Below, piece after piece: positions 15,087 through 23,488 of a stretch of DNA of 64,000 nucleotides. The DNA comes from Streptomyces parvus. GTDB taxonomy: Bacteria; Actinomycetota; Actinomycetes; Streptomycetales; Streptomycetaceae. Below the pieces are notes generated by a model. It made no database searches. It was not told where the DNA came from and saw nothing but the letters and a program-made list of their open reading frames with translations. Both the position numbers and the translations under genes were made by a program. Positions within the stretch are counted from its first letter, which is position 1; every line of letters begins with the position of its first letter. The DNA lies in contig NZ_BMRY01000004.1 of assembly GCF_014648875.1 (NCBI RefSeq), forward strand, positions 553,253-617,252. Direction: 5' to 3'.

Positions 15087-16829
15087 ATGGCCAAGCAGAA
15101 CGTGGCGGAGCAGTTCGTCGACATCCTCGCCAGGGCGGGCGTCAAACGTATGTACGGTGTCGTCGGCGACAGCCTCAACCCCGTTGTGGACGCCATCCGG
15201 CGTAATGCGGCCATCGACTGGATCCACGTCCGGCACGAGGAGACCGCCGCCTTCGCCGCCGGAGCCGAGGCGCAGGTCACCGGCTCGCTCGCGGCCTGCG
15301 CGGGCTCCTGCGGGCCGGGCAACCTGCACCTGATCAACGGCCTGTACGACGCGCACCGCTCCATGGCCCCCGTGCTGGCCCTCGCCTCGCACATCCCCTC
15401 CAGCGAGATCGGTCTCGGCTACTTCCAGGAGACCCATCCCGAGCTGCTGTTCCAGGAGTGCAGCCACTACAACGAGATGATCTCCCACCCGGAGCAGATG
15501 CCCAGGCTGCTCCAGACGGCGATCCAGCACGCCATCGGGCGCGGCGGCGTCAGCGTCGTCACGATGCCGGGCGACGTCGCCTCCAAGCCCGCCCCCGAGA
15601 AGTCCATCGAGCACGCCCTCGTCACCGCGCGGCCGACCGTGCGCCCCGGCGACGACGAGATCGACAAGCTCTGCCGCATGGTGGACGAGGCCAAACGGGT
15701 GACGCTGTTCTGCGGCAGCGGCACGGCCGGGGCGCACGCCGAGGTCATGGAGTTCGCCGAGAAGATCAAGTCCCCGGTCGGGCACGCGCTGCGCGGCAAG
15801 GAGTGGATCCAGTACGACAATCCGTACGACGTCGGGATGAGCGGGCTGCTCGGCTACGGCGCCGCGTACGAGGCGACCCACGAGTGCGACCTCCTCATCC
15901 TGCTCGGCACCGATTTCCCCTACAACGCCTTCCTCCCGGACGACGTGAAGATCGTCCAGGTCGATGTGCGCCCCGAACACCTCGGCCGCCGCTCCAAGCT
16001 CGACCTCGCGGTCTGGGGCGATGTGCGCGAGACCCTGCACTGTCTCACCCCCCGGGTGAAGCCCAAGTCCGACCGCAAGTTCCTCGACCGGATGCTGAAG
16101 AAGCACGCAGGCGCCCTGGAGGGCGTGGTCAAGGCCTACACCCGCAAGGTCGAGAAGCACGTCCCGATCCACCCCGAGTACGTCGCCTCCGTGCTGGACG
16201 ACATGGCCGACGAGGACGCCGTGTTCACCGTCGACACCGGAATGAACAATGTGTGGGCCGCCCGGTACCTGACACCCAACGGCAAGCGCAGGGTGATCGG
16301 TTCGTTCAGCCACGGCTCCATGGCCAACGCCCTCCCGCAGGCGATCGGCGCCCAGTTCACCGACCTGAACCGGCAGGTCGTCGCGATGGCGGGCGACGGC
16401 GGATTCTCCATGCTGATGGGCGACTTCCTCACCCTGGTCCAGTACGACCTGCCGGTGAAGGTCGTCCTGTTCAACAACTCCTCCCTCGGAATGGTCGAGT
16501 TGGAGATGCTGGTGGCCGGACTGCCGTCGTACGGGACCACCAACAAGAACCCCGACTTCGCCGCCATCGCCCGCGCGGCCGGTGCCTACGGCGTACGCGT
16601 GGAGAAGCCGAAACAGCTCCAGTCCGCGCTCAAGGACGCGTTCAAGCACAAGGGGCCCGCCCTCGTCGACGTCGTCACCGACCCGAACGCGCTCTCCATC
16701 CCGCCGAAGATCAGCGCCGAGATGGTCACCGGCTTCGCGCTCTCCGCCAGCAAGATCGTGCTGGACGGCGGAGTGGGCCGGATGCTCCAGATGGCCCGCT
16801 CCAACCTCCGTAACGTGCCGCGCCCCTGA
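15087..16829 (+). CDS. poxB: Pyruvate dehydrogenase (quinone), PoxB family
   Basis: A 580-residue thiamine-diphosphate flavoenzyme expected to decarboxylate pyruvate to acetate and CO2 while reducing membrane quinone. ATG 15087 has GGAAGG upstream. The N-terminal PYR domain carries the proton-relay Glu51 (VRHEETAAF) and CAGSCGPGNLHLINGL. The FAD/FMN middle domain follows, then the PP domain with GDGGFSMLMGDFLT and NNSSLGMVELE for ThDP-Mg binding. SHIPSSEIG, ETHPELLFQECSHY and a C-terminal amphipathic tail agree with E. coli PoxB, whose tail attaches to membrane on activation. It converges tightly on the mannosidase gene with a 6-base gap. Confidence 0.93.
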   Translation: MAKQNVAEQFVDILARAGVKRMYGVVGDSLNPVVDAIRRNAAIDWIHVRHEETAAFAAGAEAQVTGSLAACAGSCGPGNLHLINGLYDAHRSMAPVLALASHIPSSEIGLGYFQETHPELLFQECSHYNEMISHPEQMPRLLQTAIQHAIGRGGVSVVTMPGDVASKPAPEKSIEHALVTARPTVRPGDDEIDKLCRMVDEAKRVTLFCGSGTAGAHAEVMEFAEKIKSPVGHALRGKEWIQYDNPYDVGMSGLLGYGAAYEATHECDLLILLGTDFPYNAFLPDDVKIVQVDVRPEHLGRRSKLDLAVWGDVRETLHCLTPRVKPKSDRKFLDRMLKKHAGALEGVVKAYTRKVEKHVPIHPEYVASVLDDMADEDAVFTVDTGMNNVWAARYLTPNGKRRVIGSFSHGSMANALPQAIGAQFTDLNRQVVAMAGDGGFSMLMGDFLTLVQYDLPVKVVLFNNSSLGMVELEMLVAGLPSYGTTNKNPDFAAIARAAGAYGVRVEKPKQLQSALKDAFKHKGPALVDVVTDPNALSIPPKISAEMVTGFALSASKIVLDGGVGRMLQMARSNLRNVPRP

Positions 16830-16835
16830 GGCCCT

Positions 16836-19800
16836 TCACGCCGGGGTCAGACGCACCGTCAGGATCTGGAACGGCCGAAGGTCGAGCACCAGTCCGCCCT
16901 CGTCGGTCGCCGCCGGGTGCAGCGGCCGCTCCAGCAGATCGGTGATCCGGGCCTCCGTGACCGGGAAGGACACCGTCAGCCGGGTCCGCGCCCGGCCGCC
17001 CGCCGACTCGTAGAGCCGTACGATCACGTCCCCCCTCCGGTCCTCGGCGAGCTTGACCGACTCGACCGTCACCGCCGGATGCCCCGTCGACACCAGCGCG
17101 GGCACCACCGGGGCCACCGCCGCCCGCAGCGGGAGGTTCAGCGCCAGGCCCTCCCGTACGGCATCCGTCACCTCCGCGCCCGGCGCGAGCGCGTAGCGGA
17201 AGCGGTGCACGCCCAGATCTGTGTGCGGGTCCGGGCTGTGCGGGGCGCGCAGCAGCGTCAGCCGGACCGTGGTGCCGAGGCCGTCCGGGTGCGGCGTGCG
17301 GGTCACATCGTGGCCGTACGTCGAGTCGTTGAGCAGCGCGACCCCGTAGCCCGGCTCGGCCACCCGTAGCCAGCGGTGGGCGCAGATCTCGAAACGGGCC
17401 GCGTCCCAGGACGTGTTGTCGTGGGTAGCCCGGTGGACATGGCCGAACTGGATCTCGGCGGTGGACCGTTCGGCGTGGACGTCGAGCGGGAAGGCTGCCT
17501 TGAGGACCTTCTCCGACTCCTGCCAGTCCACCTCCGTGTCGATGTCGAGCTGCCGGGCCCCCGCCGCGAGCCGTAGCTCCTGTACGACGGTCGACTGCCC
17601 GAACGAACGCACCACCCGCACGGCCGCCCGCAGCGGTCCCTCCTCCACCAGCGACACCGAGTCGGCGGCGGTGAGGTCGGTCCGGGTGTTCCGGTAGTGC
17701 CGGTCGATGTCCCACGCGTCCCAGTGGTTGGGGTGGTCCGGGTGCAACTGGAGGAGGTTGGCGCGGGCGCCCGGGACCAGCACCTCGCGCCCGGCGACGA
17801 GGTCGTGGACCGACGAGACCAGCCCGTCGCCGTCCACCACCACCCGCAACAGCCCGTTGTCCAGGACGAGGCCACCTGAATCCGAGGCTTTCGCGGTCAC
17901 CGCTCGCTCCGGGACCGCCGCCCCGTCCAGCAGACCCGCCCCGAGCCCCGGACTCCGCGCCGGCACCGCCGCCCTGCCCTCGCCCAGCTCCTGGACGTGC
18001 GCCCCCGACGGCAGCACCCCGGCCGCCTCCGCGTCCAGCTCGATCACCTGGACCCGGTCGTACGGCGATGAGTTGAGCGCCACCAGGCCCTCGGCCGTGC
18101 CCAGCGAGGCCACCGCGTCGGCGACCAGGTCCGCCAGCTCGGCGCGCACCTCCTCATAGGTGTCCCGGGCCTCACGGTGCACCCAGGCGATCGACGAACC
18201 GGGCAGGATGTCGTGGAACTGGTGCAGCAGCACCGTCTTCCACACCCGGTCGAGCCGCTCGTACGGATAGCGGTAGGAAGGGGAGCGCAGGGCTGCCGCC
18301 GTCGCCCACAACTCGGCCTCGCGCAGCAGATGTTCGCTGCGGCGGTTGCCCTGCTTGGTCTTCGCCTGCGTGGTGTACGTGGCCCGGTGCAGCTCCAGAT
18401 ACAGCTCGCCCGACCAGACCGGCGCCCGCTCCCCGTACTCCTCCTCGGCCGCCGTGAAGAACGCCGAGGGCTTCTCGACCGTCACGCGCGGCGAGCCCTC
18501 CAGATCCCGCAGCCGGCGTGCCCGCTCCAGCATCTCGCGGGTCGGACCGCCCCCGCCGTCACCCCAGCCGAACGGGACCAGCGAACGCGTCGCCCGGCCC
18601 TTGTCCGCGAAGTTCTTCTCCGCGTGCGCCAGTTGGCGGGCGTGCAGCTGGGCGTTGTAGGTGTCGACCGGCGGGAAGTGCGTGAAGACCCGGGTGCCGT
18701 CGATGCCCTCCCACCAGAAGGTGTGGTGCGGCATCCTGTTGTGCTGGTTCCAGGACAGCTTCTGGGTGAGGAACCACTTCACCCCCGCCAGTTTCGCCAG
18801 TTGGGGGAAGGCGGCGGTGTAGCCGAAGGAGTCCGGCAGCCAGATCTCCTCCGTCTCGACGCCCAGCTCCTCCTCGAAGAACCTCTTCCCGTGGACGAGC
18901 TGGCGGGCCAGCGCCTCGCCGCCCGGCATATTGGCGTCCGACTCCACCCACATCGAGCCGACCGGCGACCACTGGCCCGCCGCCACCGCCTCCTTGATCC
19001 GCTCCCAGATGTGCGGCTGGTGCTCCTTCACCCAGGCGTACTGCTGGGCCTGCGAACAGGCGAAGACCAGCTCCGGGTAGTCCCGCGCGAGGGCGGTGAC
19101 ATTGGCGAACGTACGGGACGCCTTGCGCACGGTCTCGCGCAGCGGCCACAGCCACGCCGAGTCGATGTGCGCGTGCCCGGCCGCCGAGATCCGGTGCGCG
19201 CTCGCGGATGCGGGCCGCGCCAGCACCTCGGCCAGCGCCGCCCGGCCCGCCGCCGCGGTGGCGGAGACGTCGTGCAGATCCAGTGCGTCGAGCATCGACT
19301 CCAGTGCCCGCAGGATCTCGTGCCGCCGCGACCGGTCGTCGGGCAGTTCGTGCATCAGCTCGGACAGCACCTCGATGTCCAGGATCAGATGCCAGACCTC
19401 CTCGTCGAGGACCGCGAGGTCGGCGGAGGCGAAGCGGTACAGCGGCCGGTCGCCCGCGGTCAGCACATCGCCGAGCGGGGTCGGGGCGAAACCGTGCTCC
19501 AGGACCGCCGGATTGGCGGCCGCCTCCAGCAGCAGATCGACCGGCTCCCCGCCCGCCGCCGGGTGCGCGAGCGCCAGATGCCGGTTGCGGGGATGAACAC
19601 CCTTCAGGGGGACGCCCAGATGGTCGTACAGCATCCCCTCGGCCTGGAACCCCGGACCCTGGCCCGTGAACCCCGGGTCGACGACCACCTCCACCCGGCG
19701 CCCCGACCACTCCCCGGGCACCGCTCCCCGCAGCCGGAACCAGCTGGTGGACCAGGGCTTCCCCCACTCCGTACCGGCCGTGAACGGCGCGAAGTCCGCC

Positions 19801-19949
19801 CCGATGGCCTCCGCCACCGGCACCGGCTCACCCGGAACGTGCCACACGGACACGGTGAGCGGGGTGCGGGCGGCGTACTGGGCCGGGCGGACGAACTGGT
19901 GGAGGGCCCTCTCCAGGCGGCCCTCCACCAGGGCGCGGTCGTCGTGCAT
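16836..19949 (-). CDS. GH38 family alpha-mannosidase
   Basis: A 1037-residue cytoplasmic glycosidase starting at ATG 19949 behind GAGGAG (the longer open frame upstream is antisense to the RNase gene). An N-terminal beta region is followed by the GH38 domain with AGHAHIDSAWLWP near residue 260 (zinc-binding His and Asp) and the nucleophile motif LPDSFGYTAAFP near 373. The alpha-mannosidase middle domain (GSSIAWVHREARDTYEE) and a C-terminal beta-sandwich (FPLDVHAERSTAEIQFGHVHR) follow. No signal peptide is seen, so it probably trims imported mannosides. It lies 73 bases downstream of the secreted RNase gene on the same strand. Confidence 0.93.
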   Translation of the reverse strand: MHDDRALVEGRLERALHQFVRPAQYAARTPLTVSVWHVPGEPVPVAEAIGADFAPFTAGTEWGKPWSTSWFRLRGAVPGEWSGRRVEVVVDPGFTGQGPGFQAEGMLYDHLGVPLKGVHPRNRHLALAHPAAGGEPVDLLLEAAANPAVLEHGFAPTPLGDVLTAGDRPLYRFASADLAVLDEEVWHLILDIEVLSELMHELPDDRSRRHEILRALESMLDALDLHDVSATAAAGRAALAEVLARPASASAHRISAAGHAHIDSAWLWPLRETVRKASRTFANVTALARDYPELVFACSQAQQYAWVKEHQPHIWERIKEAVAAGQWSPVGSMWVESDANMPGGEALARQLVHGKRFFEEELGVETEEIWLPDSFGYTAAFPQLAKLAGVKWFLTQKLSWNQHNRMPHHTFWWEGIDGTRVFTHFPPVDTYNAQLHARQLAHAEKNFADKGRATRSLVPFGWGDGGGGPTREMLERARRLRDLEGSPRVTVEKPSAFFTAAEEEYGERAPVWSGELYLELHRATYTTQAKTKQGNRRSEHLLREAELWATAAALRSPSYRYPYERLDRVWKTVLLHQFHDILPGSSIAWVHREARDTYEEVRAELADLVADAVASLGTAEGLVALNSSPYDRVQVIELDAEAAGVLPSGAHVQELGEGRAAVPARSPGLGAGLLDGAAVPERAVTAKASDSGGLVLDNGLLRVVVDGDGLVSSVHDLVAGREVLVPGARANLLQLHPDHPNHWDAWDIDRHYRNTRTDLTAADSVSLVEEGPLRAAVRVVRSFGQSTVVQELRLAAGARQLDIDTEVDWQESEKVLKAAFPLDVHAERSTAEIQFGHVHRATHDNTSWDAARFEICAHRWLRVAEPGYGVALLNDSTYGHDVTRTPHPDGLGTTVRLTLLRAPHSPDPHTDLGVHRFRYALAPGAEVTDAVREGLALNLPLRAAVAPVVPALVSTGHPAVTVESVKLAEDRRGDVIVRLYESAGGRARTRLTVSFPVTEARITDLLERPLHPAATDEGGLVLDLRPFQILTVRLTPA

Positions 19950-20022
19950 CACAGCTCCTCGGGAAGGGGTGGGGCTCAGGTTCCTTCCCCGGGAGCGCGC
20001 GGAACACCCCTCGGAAACGGGG

Positions 20023-20457
20023 TCAGCAGCCGTGGTCCACCAGGTCGAAGGAGGCGTAGTGGTCGGCGGTGTAGTAGTCCTCCTCGTTCTGCTCGCCGGT
20101 GACGATCCGGCGGGCGCCGCGGTTCGGTGAGCCGGGAGTGATGACCGTGTACTCGTGGTAGTAGCCGGTGGACTGATCCGGCAGCAGGCCCTCGCGGTTC
20201 TGGAAGACGGTGCCGTCCTGCTCGTACGGGAACGGCCCGCCCTGCTCGATGAGATCCAGGGTGTCGTGCGCCTGGGAGGGCAGCGCGGAGTAGCAGACGC
20301 TGCCCACCGCAGCCGTCCGGAACGTGGTCGCGGAGTAGGCGGTGGCGGAGGTCGTCGCCGGGGTGGCCGCCTGGGCCGTGACCGGGCCCGAGGCGAGGAG
20401 AAGGGACAGGAGGGCGGCCGAGCCGCCGAGCCGGGTGATGCGTGGGGGGATGCGCAT
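20023..20457 (-). CDS. Secreted guanyl-specific RNase (RNase Sa/T1 family)
   Basis: A 144-residue precursor of an extracellular guanine-specific ribonuclease. The signal peptide spans about residues 1-30 (ending AQAAT), followed by a short pro-region. The mature enzyme from about residue 48 closely follows Streptomyces RNase Sa: VCYSALPSQAHDTLDLI, GPFPY, DGTVFQNREG, YYHEYTVITPG, RRIVTG and DHYASF. Glu102, Arg117 and His133 correspond to the catalytic triad, and Cys55-Cys144 to the single disulfide. No barstar-type inhibitor gene is seen next to it. It cleaves RNA 3' of guanosine through a 2',3'-cyclic intermediate. Confidence 0.95.
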   Translation of the reverse strand: MRIPPRITRLGGSAALLSLLLASGPVTAQAATPATTSATAYSATTFRTAAVGSVCYSALPSQAHDTLDLIEQGGPFPYEQDGTVFQNREGLLPDQSTGYYHEYTVITPGSPNRGARRIVTGEQNEEDYYTADHYASFDLVDHGC

Positions 20458-20489
20458 GCCGTCATGATGACGCGCGTAGAAGTTGGGTC

Positions 20490-20526
20490 GTCAACGTCAA
20501 CTCAGGTGTATTCGCCGGACGTTGAC
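20490..20526. repeat. Inverted repeat in the RNase/ATPase divergent region
   Basis: GTCAACGTC (20490-20498) and its exact complement GACGTTGAC (20518-20526) are separated by 19 bases, upstream of both the RNase gene (20457) and the ATP-binding protein gene (20700). On the minus strand the region also holds two TTGACG hexamers. It could be a regulator site or overlap a promoter. Confidence 0.35.
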
Positions 20527-20699
20527 CGCAGCTGCGCCTATGTGGTGATGGCGTGCGCGGGTGGGATGTTCCGTGCGCCCCTCGCCGCTCCCGACCGTTC
20601 ACTTATTGATGGGTCCCGGGGCGTGACCGTGTGCGTACAGGGGCATGCATCCCGCGAGGCTGTTCGACGGGCAGCCGGATCGAAGGAGGTCGGTTCACT

Positions 20700-21179
20700 G
20701 TGCGGGCGGGGGAAATGGCGAAGCGTCAGAAGAGGACCACGGTCGTCGAGGGGCGCGGCCCGCGGGGCCGGAGACCGGGTGAGGCGTCGCAGCCGGCCCG
20801 GATGCGCCGAAGAGTGGGGCACGCCGAGCGTTCGGCGGTGGGGGAGGTCCGCCGGGAGCTGCGGGAGTTCCTCCGACATCGCTCCGGCCAGGAGCAGACC
20901 GACGCCGCGGAACTGCTCGTGAGCGAGCTGGTGACCAACGCGCTCATCCACACCCGGCACGGGGCCGTGGTCACCGCCACGGCGTCATCCGCCCGACTGC
21001 GGGTGGAGGTACAGGACTTCGCGTCCGAGGATCTGCCCGCGCCGTACGTACCGAACGCCGACGACGGTACGCACGGCAGGGGCCTGATCCTGGTCCGGAG
21101 CCTGGCCGACGCCTGGGGCGTGGAGGCACAGGCCCTGGGCAAGACCGTCTGGTTCGAGCTGCACGGCGGAAGGCCCTGA
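20700..21179 (+). CDS. ATP-binding protein (anti-sigma-kinase-like HATPase)
   Basis: A 159-residue protein. GTG 20700 is selected for its excellent AAGGAGGT ribosome site 8 bases away; ATG 20715 (MAKRQKR) is an alternative. The basic N-terminal tail of about 45 residues (KRQKRTTVVEGRGPRGRR) is followed by a GHKL ATPase fold of the RsbW/SpoIIAB type: N-box ELLVSELVTNALIHT and G-box DGTHGRGLILVRSLADAWGV, ending in KTVWFEL. Many streptomycete paralogues act as anti-sigma-factor kinases or regulators of antibiotic production. No partner sigma factor or STAS antagonist lies nearby, so the target is unknown. Confidence 0.87.
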   Translation: MRAGEMAKRQKRTTVVEGRGPRGRRPGEASQPARMRRRVGHAERSAVGEVRRELREFLRHRSGQEQTDAAELLVSELVTNALIHTRHGAVVTATASSARLRVEVQDFASEDLPAPYVPNADDGTHGRGLILVRSLADAWGVEAQALGKTVWFELHGGRP

Positions 21180-21204
21180 GGAGCCCTCCGCCGCGCGATG
21201 AGGA

Positions 21205-22299
21205 TCAGCCGAACTGCTGCTCCAGATCCTTCAGTTTCTGTTCCAGTGAGTCGAGCCGGGGGAGTGTCTGGGTGTCGTCCTCGGCGGTGAGGTCGACGGT
21301 CCTCGGATCAGTTCCCTGGTTCGGTGCGTCCAGACTCTTCGGGCTCGAACCATCGGCCGTCTGCTTCGGGCCGACGGCTTGCAGGGATGGCCGGGGTCGC
21401 AGAGGCAGCTGACCCGGCTCTGCTATGGCAGGCTCCGCGACGGCCGGCGCCGCGCCTCCCGAAGCCGGGGCGAGGGCGGGCACATCGACCTGCTGCCCGC
21501 CCCGGCCGCGTCCCCAGACCCGGTTCTGCCGGTTCAGGGCCTTGATGCGGGCCCGGTCCAGCTTGGCCTGGTCCCTGCGGCGCAGCCGGTCCTGCTCCTG
21601 CTCCTTCCGGTCCTCCCGCACCTCGTCCACCGCCTCGTCCAGGGTGCGGACGCCCTCCAGGAGCATCAGCGACCAGGCGCCGAAGGTCTCCCGGGGGGCC
21701 CGCAGCCAGCGGACGATCCGGATCTGCGGCAACGGACGGGGCACCAGGCCCTGTTCGCGCAGCGCCGCGCGGCGGGTCTGCTTCAGCGCACGGTCGAAGA
21801 GCACCGCGGCCGAGAGGGACATCCCCGCGAAGAAGTGCGGGGCACCCGCGTGGTCCATGCCCCGGGGAGCGTGCACCCAGTTGAACCAGGCGGCGGCCCC
21901 GGCGAACGTCCACACCAGCAGCCGGGAGCCGAGCGCCGCGTCTCCGTGGCTCGCCTCCCGTACGGCCAGCACGGAACAGAACATGGCGGCCCCGTCCAGC
22001 CCGAACGGGACCAGATACTCCCAGCCGCCGCTCAGGTTCAGGTTCTGCCGGCCGAAGCCGACGAGCCCGTGGAAGGAGAGCGCGGCGGCGACCGCCGCGC
22101 AGCAGAACAGCAGGACGTAACTGGCGGTGGCGTACAGCGCTTCCTTGCGTCTGCGGCGTTCCTCGCTGCGTTCCCAGGAGTCGTCGGCCGCGGCCTTGGC
22201 ACGCTTACCGCGTGCGACCACCGTCACCGCCGCCATGACCCCCACGAGCAGTACGGCGCCCGGAAGCAGCCAGTCAAGCGATATGTCGGTCAGTCTCAT
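21205..22299 (-). CDS. DUF2637 domain membrane protein
   Basis: A 364-residue membrane protein starting at ATG 22299 with AAGGGA upstream. Segments near residues 10-28, 57-78, 92-112 and 128-145 form a cluster of four hydrophobic helices (DUF2637: GLVGFGRQNL, FGLDGAAMFCSVLAVREASHGD, WVHAPRGMDHAGAPHFFAGMSLSAAVLFD). A basic, coiled-coil-prone stretch follows (EVREDRKEQEQDRLRRRDQAK), then a Pro/Ala-rich tail ending in a second coiled coil (LEQKLKDLEQQFG). DUF2637 occurs in plasmid spread (Spd) proteins and chromosomal streptomycete homologues. Its role here is not known. There are no other plasmid genes nearby. Confidence 0.85.
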   Translation of the reverse strand: MRLTDISLDWLLPGAVLLVGVMAAVTVVARGKRAKAAADDSWERSEERRRRKEALYATASYVLLFCCAAVAAALSFHGLVGFGRQNLNLSGGWEYLVPFGLDGAAMFCSVLAVREASHGDAALGSRLLVWTFAGAAAWFNWVHAPRGMDHAGAPHFFAGMSLSAAVLFDRALKQTRRAALREQGLVPRPLPQIRIVRWLRAPRETFGAWSLMLLEGVRTLDEAVDEVREDRKEQEQDRLRRRDQAKLDRARIKALNRQNRVWGRGRGGQQVDVPALAPASGGAAPAVAEPAIAEPGQLPLRPRPSLQAVGPKQTADGSSPKSLDAPNQGTDPRTVDLTAEDDTQTLPRLDSLEQKLKDLEQQFG

Positions 22300-22491
22300 G
22301 CGCGGTCCCTTGCGTCACGTAGGGCGTTTCGTACGCCATCGTGACGGAATTCCCGTCCCGCTCCGGTGGTTTCGGGACAAGAGCACGCCATGGGGGAAGG
22401 AGAGGCTATCGATGGGTGGAATCTTCTCGAACTCCCGCCCGGTCAGGCCGAGTTGCGTTCGATTTCGCGTCCCTCGGACGGGCGGTGTGGA

Positions 22492-23340
22492 TCAGGAAGC
22501 CGCAGCGAGCTTCCGCACCCGGTCCGCGTCGCAGGTACGCGGGCAGGTCACACAGGTGTCCTCGGGGCGCAGGGTGTAGAAGAGGCAGCAGCTCGCCCGG
22601 TCCCGGGTCGGCAGCGACTGCCCGTCGGGCCCGGTCAGCTCGCGGAAGCCCGCGGTGCCGACGTACGGCTTCGTCGTGCCGGGGAGCAGCAGCTCCAGCT
22701 CGGCCATCGCGCGCCGCTCCTCGCCCATCAGATGCGCGACGTACCAGATGCCCTCGACGATCTCGTCCGTGGCCATTCCCCACAGGGCCCGCTTTCCGCG
22801 CCGCATGCGCGGACCGAAGCCCTCCAGCACCGGCCCGAGGTGCTCGGTCAGCGAGGCCAGGACCTCGGCGCGCAGCGCCGCCTCGTCCGGCACGACCCGG
22901 GCCCCGGGCAGCGTGGCCGCCGGGTCGCCCGGCAGGCAGGCGAATTCCCTCACCCGCACGGTCAGGTGGCCCAGCGCCCGCTGGAAGGACACGTCCTCGA
23001 CCGGGATCCGGGGCACCCGGCGCTGGAGGAACCACGGCACGGTCACCAGGAGGCAGGCGGGCCACGCGTACCGGTGCAGACCGAAGCTCGCCACCACGTC
23101 CGGGCGGGCCTGCTGGCCGTAGTCGCGCAGCACCTGGGCGTTGTCCCAGGCGAGGAAGGTGTCCACGGCGGCTCCGCCTGCCGCCAGCTCCGCCGCGCCG
23201 ACCCAGCCCGCGCCGGACGGGGCGACGGCGTCGCCGTCGAGCACATCGGCCCGCAGACCGGGGAACACCTCGGTCAGGCGCGTGTACGCGGCGGTCACGG
23301 GGGACGTCGCGGCACCGGTGAACGGCGGGGAGAGGGTCAT
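22492..23340 (-). CDS. FhuF-like siderophore-iron reductase
   Basis: A 282-residue cytoplasmic protein. ATG 23340 is the likely start; the 20 upstream in-frame residues overlap the iron box. The N-terminal 200 residues follow the FhuF/IucA-accessory fold (YAWPACLLVTVPWFLQRRVPRIP). The end carries the diagnostic cysteine pattern CC-x10-C-x2-C (CCLFYTLRPEDTCVTC), which in FhuF binds a [2Fe-2S] cluster used to reduce ferric siderophores and release Fe(II). An iron-regulator box lies 31-49 bases upstream, consistent with derepression during iron starvation. No transporter gene is adjacent. Confidence 0.9.
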   Translation of the reverse strand: MTLSPPFTGAATSPVTAAYTRLTEVFPGLRADVLDGDAVAPSGAGWVGAAELAAGGAAVDTFLAWDNAQVLRDYGQQARPDVVASFGLHRYAWPACLLVTVPWFLQRRVPRIPVEDVSFQRALGHLTVRVREFACLPGDPAATLPGARVVPDEAALRAEVLASLTEHLGPVLEGFGPRMRRGKRALWGMATDEIVEGIWYVAHLMGEERRAMAELELLLPGTTKPYVGTAGFRELTGPDGQSLPTRDRASCCLFYTLRPEDTCVTCPRTCDADRVRKLAAAS

Positions 23341-23370
23341 GCAGGGGACCACCGAATCGGGGGATCGTTT

Positions 23371-23389
23371 GCAGGTAAGGCTTACCTTA
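23371..23389 (-). promoter_or_regulatory. Iron box (DmdR/IdeR-type operator)
   Basis: A 15-bp palindrome AGGTAAG-G-CTTACCT (23373-23387) within GC...TA flanks closely fits the actinobacterial DtxR-family consensus TTAGGTTAGGCTAACCTAA. It lies 31 bases upstream of the FhuF-like start, where bound Fe(II)-DmdR would block transcription. The opposite GntR promoter is about 20 bases away. Confidence 0.82.
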
Positions 23390-23406
23390 CCCGACGCCAT
23401 CGATGT

Positions 23407-23434
23407 TTGAACTGCAGCCTCGGTCTTCTATCGT
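23407..23434 (+). promoter_or_regulatory. Candidate promoter of the GntR gene
   Basis: TTGAAC (23407-23412), 16-base spacer, TATCGT (23429-23434), 54 bases before the chosen start. Its closeness to the iron box leaves open joint control of both divergent genes. Confidence 0.5.
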
Positions 23435-23488
23435 GCACAGGAGGTCCGGCACACGCGAGTCGGCCCGCGGCAGATGGAGGAGGTCCGG

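Noticed and set aside
19950..20465. In-frame extension of the mannosidase upstream of 19949
   Set aside because: It overlaps the RNase gene in another frame. ATG 19949 has GAGGAG directly upstream.
21205..22299. DUF2637 protein as evidence of an integrated plasmid
   Set aside because: No replication, integrase, transfer or attachment-site features surround it; chromosomal copies are common in streptomycetes.
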